Notes: generated by a model not told the origin, from the sequence alone. A stretch of DNA of 38,180 nucleotides from an uncultured Ruminococcus sp. (GCA_900752785.1 CAADWP010000205.1:1-38180); one strand, 5' to 3'. Counted from the stretch's first letter, positions 17,744 to 24,763 are shown. Numbers and translations are program-made.

Positions 17744-18175
17744 ATGGAACTGAAAGAAAGAATCGCAAAATTAAGACGCATTAAGAATTTGACTCAGGCG
17801 GAGCTTGCCGAAAAGGTTGGGGTAACTACTCGTTCCATTCAGAATTATGAGCTTGGAACCCGTGTTCCTAAAATGGATACGGTTGTGAAAATTGCAGAAG
17901 CTCTCGGTGTTGATGAGAAGGTACTTATGAGCGACGAGGATTATTTTGTAATTGAAGCACATGAGAAGTACGGCTCACGAGGAAAAAAGGACGCAGAAGA
18001 ACTTGTGAAAAATGCTACTGCGTTGTTTGCAGGCGGGACAATCAGCGAGAGAGATAAGGCTCTTGTCCTTGAAGCCATTCAGGAAGCATATTTTGAAGCC
18101 AAGATTATCAATAAGAAATATACGCCAAAAAAATACAGAAAAAATGATGACAGCAATTCCGACAAAAGTGATTAA
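17744..18175 (+). CDS. ImmR-like XRE repressor
   Basis: A 143-residue protein starting at ATG 17744 with AGGAGG at 17731-17736; an in-frame TTG at 17705 lacks a ribosome site. Residues 1-60 are a classic XRE helix-turn-helix (LRRIKNLTQAELAEKVGVTT, RSIQNYELGTRVP). The C-terminal part contains a conserved-looking block (ELVKNATALFAGGTISERDK, then an EAYFEAK helix) that I know from repressors encoded next to ImmA/IrrE proteases. The protease gene follows after 88 bases but with its own shared-box promoter. By analogy with ICEBs1 ImmR/ImmA, it would repress element genes until cleaved. The operator it binds is not proven: the palindrome in its own leader and the shared box are both candidates. 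Confidence 0.85.
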   Translation: MELKERIAKLRRIKNLTQAELAEKVGVTTRSIQNYELGTRVPKMDTVVKIAEALGVDEKVLMSDEDYFVIEAHEKYGSRGKKDAEELVKNATALFAGGTISERDKALVLEAIQEAYFEAKIINKKYTPKKYRKNDDSNSDKSD

Positions 18176-18189
18176 CACCTATATTCAAA

Positions 18190-18224
18190 TGTCCTGAAAG
18201 TGATACATTTACATATGTTATAAT
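18190..18224 (+). promoter_or_regulatory. Shared-box promoter 3 (ImmA/IrrE gene)
   Basis: The box TGTCCTGAAAGTGATACA (18190-18207) starts 29 bp before TATAAT (18219-18224). One base differs from promoters 1 and 2. AGGCGGATAT just downstream (18231-18240) is also found after promoter 1 (1797-1806). Confidence 0.8.
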
Positions 18225-18263
18225 AAGGATAGGCGGATATTCGACTGAAAGGGGTGGTGAGAT

Positions 18264-18770
18264 ATGTTTATCGACCGCATTTATGATTTCACTCAAAAGA
18301 CAATACGAAAAGCAAGAACAGCCGACCCATACGAACTTGCTGAACAACTTGGCATTACCGTTAAATATAAATCATTCGGCGACCTGAAAGGAACTTATTT
18401 TATTTCAAAGAGACAACCATTTATCATTCTGAATGATACCCTTGATGAAGTAATGGAGCGTGTTGTAATTGCACACGAAATCGGACATCATCTCCTACAC
18501 AGACATATTGCTGTCGGCAATTTTCAGGAATTCGGATATTTCGATATGACCTCAAAGCCGGAGAAGGAAGCAAATCTTTTTGCAGCTAATTTTCTTATAA
18601 CGGACGAAGATGTGATTTCATTAGCCGAGGAACAATATACAAGTGAACAAGCCGCTTGTATTCTTAAAGTTCCTCATCAGCTGATTTTGATAAAGATGGA
18701 GGATATGAATAAACGAGGTTATAACTTGAATCTCTCCTGTGTTCCGAGAGGTGATTTTCTTGGAAGATAA
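18264..18770 (+). CDS. ImmA/IrrE-family metallopeptidase
   Basis: A 168-residue zinc protease. The HEIGHHLLH motif (~residues 73-81) supplies the metal ligands and catalytic Glu, and EKEANLFAANFLI supplies the downstream glutamate ligand. ImmA in ICEBs1 and IrrE in Deinococcus cleave an XRE-type repressor and thereby switch on an element or DNA-damage genes. The adjacent XRE protein is the natural substrate. GGGGTGG precedes the ATG. Its own promoter carries the shared box, so the switch would reinforce itself if the repressor binds that box. There is no sign of truncation. Confidence 0.92.
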   Translation: MFIDRIYDFTQKTIRKARTADPYELAEQLGITVKYKSFGDLKGTYFISKRQPFIILNDTLDEVMERVVIAHEIGHHLLHRHIAVGNFQEFGYFDMTSKPEKEANLFAANFLITDEDVISLAEEQYTSEQAACILKVPHQLILIKMEDMNKRGYNLNLSCVPRGDFLGR

Positions 18771-18957
18771 ATACCGTGCAATACTCAACGGCTTGATGCT
18801 AAAATATCAGAATGATGACGAGGCACTTGAAATGATTTATCGTGCAGAAGCGGATATTAAGTATCTCTGCAAATGCCAAAAAGTGAATAATTATAAAGGG
18901 CAAACTCCGGAGCAATATATTAATTGCTTAGAAGCACATTTGAATTATTGGAATTAG
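18760..18957 (+). CDS. Small hypothetical protein coupled to ImmA
   Basis: About 65 residues from TTG 18760, spaced well from GAGAGGTG; a GTG at 18739 would give 72 residues. It overlaps the end of the protease gene by 11 bases. The protein is helical and acidic at first (YQNDDEALEMIYRAEADIKY), with a CKCQK cysteine pair. I recognise no family. Coupled translation suggests that it works with, or tunes, the protease. Confidence 0.6.
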   Translation: MEDKYRAILNGLMLKYQNDDEALEMIYRAEADIKYLCKCQKVNNYKGQTPEQYINCLEAHLNYWN

Positions 18958-18964
18958 TGTAAAA

Positions 18965-18999
18965 TGTCCTGAAAATGACACACTTATCTGTGTTATAAT
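18965..18999 (+). promoter_or_regulatory. Shared-box promoter 4 (HIRAN operon)
   Basis: The box TGTCCTGAAAATGACACA (18965-18982) starts 29 bp before TATAAT (18994-18999). It contains the inverted pair TGTC-N8-GACA, exact here and one base off in the other copies. An inverted CCTGAAAATG lies at 19023-19032 over the ribosome site of the next gene. Confidence 0.8.
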
Positions 19000-19042
19000 A
19001 TAGTAAAGAAGCCACACAACTGCATTTTCAGGAGGTATCACT

Positions 19043-19477
19043 ATGGAGAATACATACTTCGTTACAATCACCGGACTTAATCATTATTACGGAAAGAAGC
19101 CCTTTGAAATCGGAAGAATTATCAGACTTATAAAGGAACCCGATAATGAGTATGATAAGGAAGCTATTGCTGCATTTCTGCCCTTTATAGACAAAATCGG
19201 CTATGTTGCCAACAGTACCAATACTGTTTATGATGGAACTATCAGTGCCGGACGGCTTTACGATAAAATCGAAGATTATGCTTACGGAAAAGTAATGTTT
19301 GTCACTCATTCCTCTGCAATCGTTCTTGTGCTTGACAAGGAAGATGTGGAAGAGCCTGACGAGGACGAAGATGAAGTTGAAGAAGAAACTGTTTCCGTTC
19401 CGGTTAATGATATAAAGACCGAGAAGAAAACCAAGAAGCCGAAGAATTCAAAACAGCCTATTGGCTTCAGGGCATAA
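19043..19477 (+). CDS. HIRAN-domain protein
   Basis: A 144-residue protein with GGAGG before ATG 19043. Residues 5-90 match the HIRAN fold: TYFVTITGLNHYYG, then a LIKEPDNEYDKEAIAAF block and KIGYVANS. HIRAN domains bind 3' DNA ends or stalled forks and occur in SNF2 proteins such as HLTF and as single proteins in bacteria. The tail (100-144) is first very acidic, then Lys/Pro-rich and probably disordered. It shares a promoter type with the SNF2 helicase 17 kb away, so the two may act on the same DNA substrates. Confidence 0.85.
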   Translation: MENTYFVTITGLNHYYGKKPFEIGRIIRLIKEPDNEYDKEAIAAFLPFIDKIGYVANSTNTVYDGTISAGRLYDKIEDYAYGKVMFVTHSSAIVLVLDKEDVEEPDEDEDEVEEETVSVPVNDIKTEKKTKKPKNSKQPIGFRA

Positions 19478-19490
19478 TAAGGAGAATTTG

Positions 19491-19874
19491 ATGTTTAAAT
19501 TATTTTTTGAGTTATTAACAGACCCGTTAGGATTACCTATTGACTGGATATATGAATATATAATATTAGGTGTCATTGGGGTAATAGCATATCTCTTTGC
19601 TTTCAATACTGTAGGCAATTTATATAATAGTGAAATGATTTACGGAAGATTTTCAGGTTCATTATTCCATTGGATAATTCGTTTGTTTGCATTTTGTTTG
19701 TTATGGGCAATTACATACGGCGTGATTTGGATTGGTAAGAGAATAATAGAAAATTGGCAGATAATTCTGATGTTTGCTATATGCATTATTGGAACAGCTA
19801 TAATTTGTAGCGTAACCATTTTTGTTATGAGACTTATCAAAAGAAGAAAGACGGTGGATAATACAAATGTCTGA
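19491..19874 (+). CDS. Small integral membrane protein, three predicted helices
   Basis: 127 residues from ATG 19491 with AAGGAG nearby. Three hydrophobic segments: ~17-40 (YEYIILGVIGVIAYLFAF), ~60-82 (WIIRLFAFCLLWAITYGVIW) and ~90-114 (IILMFAICIIGTAIICSVTI), ending in a basic tail. No known domain. It lies between the HIRAN and WYL genes, overlapping the latter by 8 bases. Confidence 0.7.
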   Translation: MFKLFFELLTDPLGLPIDWIYEYIILGVIGVIAYLFAFNTVGNLYNSEMIYGRFSGSLFHWIIRLFAFCLLWAITYGVIWIGKRIIENWQIILMFAICIIGTAIICSVTIFVMRLIKRRKTVDNTNV

Positions 19875-20856
19875 AAACATAAAAAACACCAATCAACGTT
19901 TAAAAATTCTATACTTATACAAGATACTCCTCGAACGTACCGACGAGGAACATTACATAACAATGCCCGAAATTATTTCTCAACTTGAACTTTATGGAAT
20001 TACGGCTGCCCGTAAAGCTCTTTACGAGGATATTGAAGCTCTTAAGCTATTCGGACTTGATATTGTTTCAAGCAGAGGCGTAAATGCCGGGTATCAAGTG
20101 GTAAACCGAGATTTTGAACTGCCCGAACTCAAGCTTCTTGCCGACGCAGTTTCTTCTTCCCGTTTTCTTACGGAAAAGAAATCAGCGGAGCTTCTGAAAA
20201 AGCTGGAACAGCTCACAAGCATTTATGAGGCAAAGCAGATACAGCGACAGGTCTTTATTGCCGACCGTGTGAAAGCTATAAACGAGCGTATCTATATGAA
20301 TGTTGACGCCATTCATCGTGCAATAGCTGAACGAAAGAAAATCTCTTTTAAGTATTTTGACTATGACCTGAGCAAGAAAAAATGTTATCGAAAGGGCATA
20401 AGAACTTGTTCTCCCTACGCTCTTACTTGGGACGACGAGCGTTATTATCTTGTTGCTCATTACGAAAAGTATGACAGCATTTCTAATTTCCGTGTTGACC
20501 GTATGGAGATCGTTGAAATTTTGGACGAGCCTGCACAGAAATATCCCGAAGATTTTAATTTGTCTGCATATCTGAACTCAACCTTTTCAATGTTCAGCGG
20601 TGAAGCCGAAGAGGTTAAGCTGCGTTTTGATAAGTCGCTAATAAATGCAGTAATCGACCGCTTTGGAAAAAATGTGAGCATTGCTCCCGACGGCGATGAG
20701 CACTTCACAGTAAGGGTGCAAATAAAGACAGAACGTCCAGAGCCTTTCTTCGGCTGGCTTTTTCAGTTCGGAACGATGGTAGAGATTGTTGAGCCTTGCG
20801 AGCTGAAAGAAAAATACAAGGAACATCTGAAAGCTGTTCTGGATTCAATAAAATGA
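19867..20856 (+). CDS. WYL-domain transcriptional regulator
   Basis: A 329-residue protein. An N-terminal winged helix (NQRLKILYLYKILLERTDEE, ..ARKALYEDIEALKLFGLDIV) is followed by a WYL domain (~160-235): ISFKYFDYDLSKK, then CSPYALTWDDERYYLVAHYE with the WYL-type WDDERYYL element and FRVDRM. A C-terminal WCX-like domain follows. WYL regulators such as BrxR and CapW control phage-defence genes and respond to nucleic acid ligands. Because it is near several shared-box promoters, it is the main alternative to the XRE protein as the regulator of this box. Confidence 0.9.
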   Translation: MSENIKNTNQRLKILYLYKILLERTDEEHYITMPEIISQLELYGITAARKALYEDIEALKLFGLDIVSSRGVNAGYQVVNRDFELPELKLLADAVSSSRFLTEKKSAELLKKLEQLTSIYEAKQIQRQVFIADRVKAINERIYMNVDAIHRAIAERKKISFKYFDYDLSKKKCYRKGIRTCSPYALTWDDERYYLVAHYEKYDSISNFRVDRMEIVEILDEPAQKYPEDFNLSAYLNSTFSMFSGEAEEVKLRFDKSLINAVIDRFGKNVSIAPDGDEHFTVRVQIKTERPEPFFGWLFQFGTMVEIVEPCELKEKYKEHLKAVLDSIK

Positions 20857-20869
20857 ACAGGTGAAAATA

Positions 20870-21391
20870 ATGGAAGAGAATAAAACCGAATTTGTCAAAC
20901 TGACTGAGAACGACATTCCTGATTGTGTTCAAATTTATTTTTCTGCATTTAAAATTTTAGAGCAAATCAGACCATTTTATAACGCTGCCAGGTATTTTGG
21001 TAAGTATATATCCGATGATGATAAATTTGCCTATGGTTTGAAATGTGATGATAAATTAGTAGGGATTATGGTGGCGATTCAGCTGCCGGCATTTTTCAGC
21101 GACTACACCATATATATTGATGTGGTAGCGATTCAGCCTGAATATCAGCACAGAGGCCTTGGTACCAAAATGATGAACTCGTTTTTTGAGTCTGTATCAG
21201 GGAAATCGGCTACATCATTAAACACATATAAAAACAGTGAGCCATATAAGTTTTATCAGCAATTCAGATTTAAGGACGATGAAATTGTTCATATGGAACG
21301 TGAATATATTGATGTAAATGAATTGATAAAGAGACTTGAAAACGAGGTTGCTAATCTGAGAGAGAAGAACAGTACACAGCCAAGTGAATAA
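20870..21391 (+). CDS. GNAT-family N-acetyltransferase
   Basis: A 173-residue protein from ATG 20870 (CAGGTG upstream; the in-frame GTG at 20861 is less likely). The acetyl-CoA site is visible as VAIQPEYQHRGLGTKMM (~residues 83-99), followed by the usual LNTYKNSEPYKFYQQFRF beta-bulge region. The substrate cannot be told. It probably continues the WYL operon (gap 13 bases). Confidence 0.88.
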   Translation: MEENKTEFVKLTENDIPDCVQIYFSAFKILEQIRPFYNAARYFGKYISDDDKFAYGLKCDDKLVGIMVAIQLPAFFSDYTIYIDVVAIQPEYQHRGLGTKMMNSFFESVSGKSATSLNTYKNSEPYKFYQQFRFKDDEIVHMEREYIDVNELIKRLENEVANLREKNSTQPSE

Positions 21392-21448
21392 GTGTTTTGA
21401 TGAAGTGCTACAGATTAGCAGTTTACAAACAAAGGACGGTATTTTATA

Positions 21449-21841
21449 ATGATAACAGGAATACATCATATTTCAATGAAATGCAGTAGAGGAACGCAGT
21501 ATGAAGAAATCGTGAAGTTCTATCACGAGGTTCTCGGACTTAAAATTGCCCGTGTCTGGGGCGATGAGAAAGCTCCCGACGGCATAATGTTTGATACCGG
21601 TAATGGGCTTATTGAGATTTTTACGAACAAGGACGATGAAGCTGAACTCGGTATCATACGCCATTTTGCACTTGCAACGGACAATGTTGACAAGTGTGTT
21701 GCTGACGTTAAGAAAGCTGGATATGAGGTTTTTATTGAGCCAAAGGATATTTCTATCCCCTCAAATCCGCCATATAACGCAAGAATGGCTTTCTGTTTCG
21801 GTCCACTGAGCGAACAAATTGAATTCTTCCAAGTAAAGTAG
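21449..21841 (+). CDS. VOC/glyoxalase-superfamily protein
   Basis: A 130-residue single-domain protein: ITGIHHISMKCSRG at the start with a metal-type His, LGLKIARVWG, IEIFTNKD, RHFALATDNVD with a second His, and a final EQIEFFQV with a Glu ligand. Members of this superfamily include lyases, dioxygenases and drug-resistance proteins; the substrate is not readable. It is the last gene before a regulatory gap and may be ordinary cargo. Confidence 0.88.
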   Translation: MITGIHHISMKCSRGTQYEEIVKFYHEVLGLKIARVWGDEKAPDGIMFDTGNGLIEIFTNKDDEAELGIIRHFALATDNVDKCVADVKKAGYEVFIEPKDISIPSNPPYNARMAFCFGPLSEQIEFFQVK

Positions 21842-21856
21842 CTATTACTATTCGGT

Positions 21857-21922
21857 GGGAGTAATTTGGGAGTAAAGTGGGAGTCTTTTGGGAGTGACAT
21901 TGGAGTTTGGATATGTTACAAT
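21857..21922 (+). promoter_or_regulatory. Five 11-bp iterons over a promoter
   Basis: GGGAGT occurs at 21857, 21868, 21879 and 21890, and TGGAGT at 21901: five units at exact 11-bp steps, one helical turn apart. A promoter GTGACA (21894-21899)-17 bp-TACAAT (21917-21922) lies inside the last units. This pattern fits a cooperative DNA-binding protein. Integrase arm sites are an alternative. Confidence 0.7.
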
Positions 21923-21978
21923 TAGTATGCTGGCAGATTATATGCTCTTGCATACACCTTAAAATTGAATATGGGTTT

Positions 21979-22018
21979 AGATAGCCTTGTCGCTTAAATG
22001 CGGCAGGGCTATTTTTTA
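21979..22018 (+). terminator. Terminator / attenuator 1
   Basis: A stem ATAGCCTTGTCGC/GCGGCAGGGCTAT (with G-U pairs) and a run of six T. It lies about 50 bases after the likely start of transcription from the iteron promoter, so a short RNA would be made unless it is read through. Confidence 0.85.
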
Positions 22019-22057
22019 TGCCCGAAATCTGTCGGCTAATACAAGTCGGCACATCTG

Positions 22058-22092
22058 AGGACTCACGGATTTATCCGTGGGTCCTTTTTTGT
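22058..22092 (+). terminator. Terminator / attenuator 2
   Basis: AGGACTCACGGAT pairs with ATCCGTGGGTCCT, followed by CTTTTTTGTTG. A similar tail occurs in the terminators at 26938 and 28358. Confidence 0.85.
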
Positions 22093-22114
22093 TGCACGAA
22101 AAAGGAGCAGCCAG

Positions 22115-22156
22115 ATGAAATTTCATTACAGCGAAGCAATCGCAAGGTATCCCTGA
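22115..22156 (+). CDS. Possible 13-residue leader peptide
   Basis: ATG 22115 has AAGGAG about 8 bases before it and encodes MKFHYSEAIARYP before TGA. It sits between two terminators and the sigma-like gene. It may be an attenuator leader peptide, or the remnant of a lost gene. Real translation is uncertain. Confidence 0.35.
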   Translation: MKFHYSEAIARYP

Positions 22157-22215
22157 TTTTATTTTGAACTTCGGACACACGCAATTCAAATTAAAATTTT
22201 CAGGAGGATACTTAA

Positions 22216-22719
22216 ATGAACATTTTTATTTTCAAGGACAAGAACAATACATCAGCAGGGTACGTTCAGATTACAGAGGACGAGCTTCAGGCTTACAAGA
22301 AGAATTCCGAAGGCAAGGTTTTCCTTATCAATCTCGGTCATTCCATAATGGAAGTTGATGAAATTGCATATCACGATTTCTACAAGGAAGAAAATCGTGA
22401 GGATTACAGGAAGAAACTCGCTATCAAAAACAATGTTGTTTCTATGGAGAGCCTTATTTCTGGCGAATTTAACGAATGTAATCTTGTTGTAGATACGAGT
22501 GAACCACTTGATGAGAAGGTTATGCGTGAAATGATGATTGAAAAGCTTCCAGAAGCTATCTCTACTCTTACAGATGAAGAAAATGAGCTAATTCAGCAAA
22601 TTTACTTTAATCATATTAGTGAAAGAGAGTTAGCTGGTGTTTATGGTGTTTCTCGTACTGCTATTCAGAAACGTAGAAATAAGATTTTATTGAAAATGAA
22701 AAAATTTTTTGAAAATTAA
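22216..22719 (+). CDS. Sigma-factor-like (region 4) protein
   Basis: A 167-residue protein from ATG 22216, CAGGAGG upstream. The C-terminal 55 residues (LTDEENELIQQIYFNHISER, then ELAGVYGVSRTAIQKRRNKI) are a sigma-70 region-4 type helix-turn-helix. The N-terminal part is not a normal sigma region 2. Proteins of this type are common in conjugative transposons and may activate element genes. It has a long leader with two terminators and upstream iterons, so its own expression seems to be conditional. Confidence 0.8.
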   Translation: MNIFIFKDKNNTSAGYVQITEDELQAYKKNSEGKVFLINLGHSIMEVDEIAYHDFYKEENREDYRKKLAIKNNVVSMESLISGEFNECNLVVDTSEPLDEKVMREMMIEKLPEAISTLTDEENELIQQIYFNHISERELAGVYGVSRTAIQKRRNKILLKMKKFFEN

Positions 22720-22726
22720 GGTTGCC

Positions 22727-22763
22727 ACCCCCTCGTTTTTTTCCTGTATATAGTGAGGGGCAA
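22727..22763 (+). terminator. Possible terminator after the sigma-like gene
   Basis: CCCCTC and GAGGGG can pair across a long AT-rich loop shortly after the stop codon. The T run lies in the loop rather than after the stem, so the call is weak. Confidence 0.4.
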
Positions 22764-22764
22764 A

Positions 22765-23247
22765 AAGCTACCTCGAAAGTACATTGAAAATTGAATAACA
22801 ACTCTCAAGTTACGTTCCTCTTGTTGCACGAAAGTGTAAGCGACAAAAAGAGTACGCCACGATGTTAATGATACATTTCAAGGTGTCGCAGGCAACGACA
22901 AAAGCATTGGTTTTGACCGAATTCGTTAGGCACTGCACCTCAGATTATCAATATTGACGGAGCGAGAAAATACTACTTTAAAATAATAGGTAGCTCCTAT
23001 TACGCCAAGACAAGCAAGAGGTATAATGATACTTCCGTTTAGACCGAAAGGTAACGGCTTCTCCATAAGAATGGGTTGAGGTGAGAGTCCTATGAAGCTG
23101 CTTTAGCGAGTGGCTGGCTTGAGTTGTTCCCTATACTGTGGCATTGTTCACAGTTGTTCCGTCAGGGGTGTCGTGGACAAGTATGACGGGTGCATAGCGA
23201 TTACAGGGTTTGTAGGCTGGCACTTATGTCAGCCTACATCTTTTACA
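22765..23247 (+). ncRNA. Candidate long structured noncoding RNA
   Basis: About 480 bases with no convincing reading frame but many local stems, such as TGTCG/CGACA near 22880, CTGTG/CACAG near 23137-23150, CCGTCA/TGACGG near 23160-23190, and a closing hairpin with T-rich tail at 23209-23236. It has a richer G/C mix than ordinary spacers here. It could be a large structured RNA of the kind seen in Firmicutes mobile elements, a long regulatory leader for the toxin gene, or a decayed intron. I cannot assign a family. Confidence 0.45.
23209..23247 (+). terminator. Terminator closing the structured stretch
   Basis: TGTAGGCTGGCA pairs with TGTCAGCCTACA across a short loop, followed by TCTTTTAC. 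It stands just before the MazF-like gene. Confidence 0.8.
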
Positions 23248-23289
23248 TAGTAACATACTATGAATAAAATACAGAAAGGACAATCCAAT

Positions 23290-23664
23290 ATGGAAAAAGT
23301 CAAGGAAGTTTTTAGAGGACAGGTTTACTTATCAAGGCTTACCGGTAAAGGCTGTGAACAGCGTGGCAAACGCCCCGTGTTAATTTTACAGAACGATGTC
23401 GGTAACAAGTACAGTCCGACAACAATCGTCGCTCCGATTACAACGGCAATGAAGAAACGAGCGTTACCCGTTCACGTTCCCGTTTTCAGCAATCGGCTTC
23501 ACAAGAACTCGATGGTGCTTTGTGAACAGGTTCAGGTAATCGACAAATCAAGGCTCGGCAAAATGCTGTGCCGCATAAGCAACAAGACACTCGCTGAAGT
23601 CGATAAGGCTCTTGCGGTAAGCGTCGGAATTAACAAAAGCTTTGGAGGTGACGAGAATGAATAA
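23290..23664 (+). CDS. MazF/PemK-family endoribonuclease-like protein
   Basis: About 124 residues from ATG 23290 (AAAGGAC upstream; the ATG at 23260 has no ribosome site). The core is typical: FRGQVYLSRLTGKGCEQRGK, RPVLILQNDVGNKYSPTTIV, APITTAM and the late VLCEQVQVIDKSRL strand. MazF toxins cut mRNA. No antitoxin gene is next to it, so it may be a solitary element-borne MazF, perhaps regulatory. It overlaps the BRO gene by 8 bases. Confidence 0.9.
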   Translation: MEKVKEVFRGQVYLSRLTGKGCEQRGKRPVLILQNDVGNKYSPTTIVAPITTAMKKRALPVHVPVFSNRLHKNSMVLCEQVQVIDKSRLGKMLCRISNKTLAEVDKALAVSVGINKSFGGDENE

Positions 23665-24457
23665 CGAAATAAAAATCTTTGAAAACGAACAGTTCGGTTC
23701 AATCCGAACACTTGATGAAAACGGGAAAATCTATTTCTGCGGAATTGATGTGGCAAAGGCTCTTGGTTATTCCAGACCAAGAGATGCAATTTCAGCTCAT
23801 TGCAAGGGGGCGGTAAAACGCCGCTCCCTTACAAACGGCGGTGAACAGACACTTACCTATATTACAGAAGGCGACCTTTACAGGCTCATCACACACAGTA
23901 AGTTACCGTCTGCTGAGATTTTTGAATGTTGGGTATTTGATGAAGTCCTCCCTTCAATCAGGAAATACGGAATGTATGCAACAGAGCAGACAATCGACAA
24001 TGTGCTTAGCGGCACAGAGGAAGCCGAAAAGCTCTTTGTTCAGCTTAAAGAAGAAAAGCTCCGCACGAGGGAGCTTGAAAACGAGAATATGAGGCTTGCC
24101 GAAGAAAACGACTCTCTTGCAGAGGTCGTTGACTTTATCAATATGTATGATGATGAAAGCGATTTGCTGAATGTATCAGATATTGCAATCGCATATCAGA
24201 TGTCAGCAATCGAGTTTAATCGCTTGCTCTGCATCCTCGGTATTCAGCATAGAGCTTATGGCACTTGGATGATTGCCCCTGAATATGAGAATTGCGGATA
24301 TGTGAGGACGGACAAACGCCCGACATTCTACGGTGAAGGCTTCTTTATTCACACCCGTTGGACGCATAAGGGAGCAGCGTTCCTGTATAACCGCCTGAAA
24401 GAAAACGGCATTTTACCTGTTTTCGATTGGATAAAGCAGATAATAATAACTAACTGA
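23657..24457 (+). CDS. BRO-family phage antirepressor-like protein
   Basis: A 266-residue protein from ATG 23657 with GGAGGTGA upstream. The N-terminal BRO domain (~5-100) has FGSIRTLDENGKIYFCGIDV, AKALGYSRPRDAI, and FECWVFDEVLPSIRKYGMY. A coiled coil (~120-160) and a C-terminal KilA-C/Ant-like DNA-binding domain (~170-265, LNVSDIAIAYQMSAIEFNRL) follow. Such proteins counter repressors in phages and ICEs. Coupling to the MazF gene suggests that the two are expressed together. Confidence 0.9.
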   Translation: MNNEIKIFENEQFGSIRTLDENGKIYFCGIDVAKALGYSRPRDAISAHCKGAVKRRSLTNGGEQTLTYITEGDLYRLITHSKLPSAEIFECWVFDEVLPSIRKYGMYATEQTIDNVLSGTEEAEKLFVQLKEEKLRTRELENENMRLAEENDSLAEVVDFINMYDDESDLLNVSDIAIAYQMSAIEFNRLLCILGIQHRAYGTWMIAPEYENCGYVRTDKRPTFYGEGFFIHTRWTHKGAAFLYNRLKENGILPVFDWIKQIIITN

Positions 24458-24477
24458 AAATAAAGGAGAATTTATTT

Positions 24478-24645
24478 ATGGAAAATGTAATGGTGATAGC
24501 AGTTATTACTCCCGATGAAGCGATGAAGGAGCTTGACAGAGATTTGGAGAAAACCTGCGAAATTATGGGTTTACTCTACCATAACTACGGTATTGAACTC
24601 AGCGACAATGAGTTTGATAAGATATTTGACATCGTAAACAGATAA
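24478..24645 (+). CDS. Small hypothetical protein (55 residues)
   Basis: ATG 24478 with AAAGGAG upstream, 20 bases after the BRO gene. The protein is acidic and helical (PDEAMKELDRDLEKTCEIMG, then a DNEFDKIFDIV end). I recognise no family. A terminator follows, so it ends the toxin/BRO unit. Confidence 0.6.
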   Translation: MENVMVIAVITPDEAMKELDRDLEKTCEIMGLLYHNYGIELSDNEFDKIFDIVNR

Positions 24646-24679
24646 TTTTCTCTCATATTGGTTACCTCCTTTTTCAAAC

Positions 24680-24729
24680 GGCAGTTCTTAAAGAGCTGCC
24701 CTTTTTACATAGCCTACCCCAAGTAGGCT
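24680..24729 (+). terminator. Terminator and second hairpin before the recombinase unit
   Basis: GGCAGTTCT/AGAGCTGCC (24680-24700) with a T run, then AGCCTAC (24711-24717)/GTAGGCT (24723-24729). Confidence 0.8.
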
Positions 24730-24763
24730 CAACCTCGCACTGAGCGAAAGTCAGGAAACACTC

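Noticed and set aside
21857..21906. TRAP-type RNA binding site in the GGGAGT repeats
   Set aside because: TRAP sites are GAG/UAG triplets 2-3 bases apart; here the units are 11 bases apart and lie upstream of the promoter, so they act as DNA if at all.
22765..23247. Group II intron
   Set aside because: No GUGYG start, no recognisable domain V and no reverse transcriptase gene.
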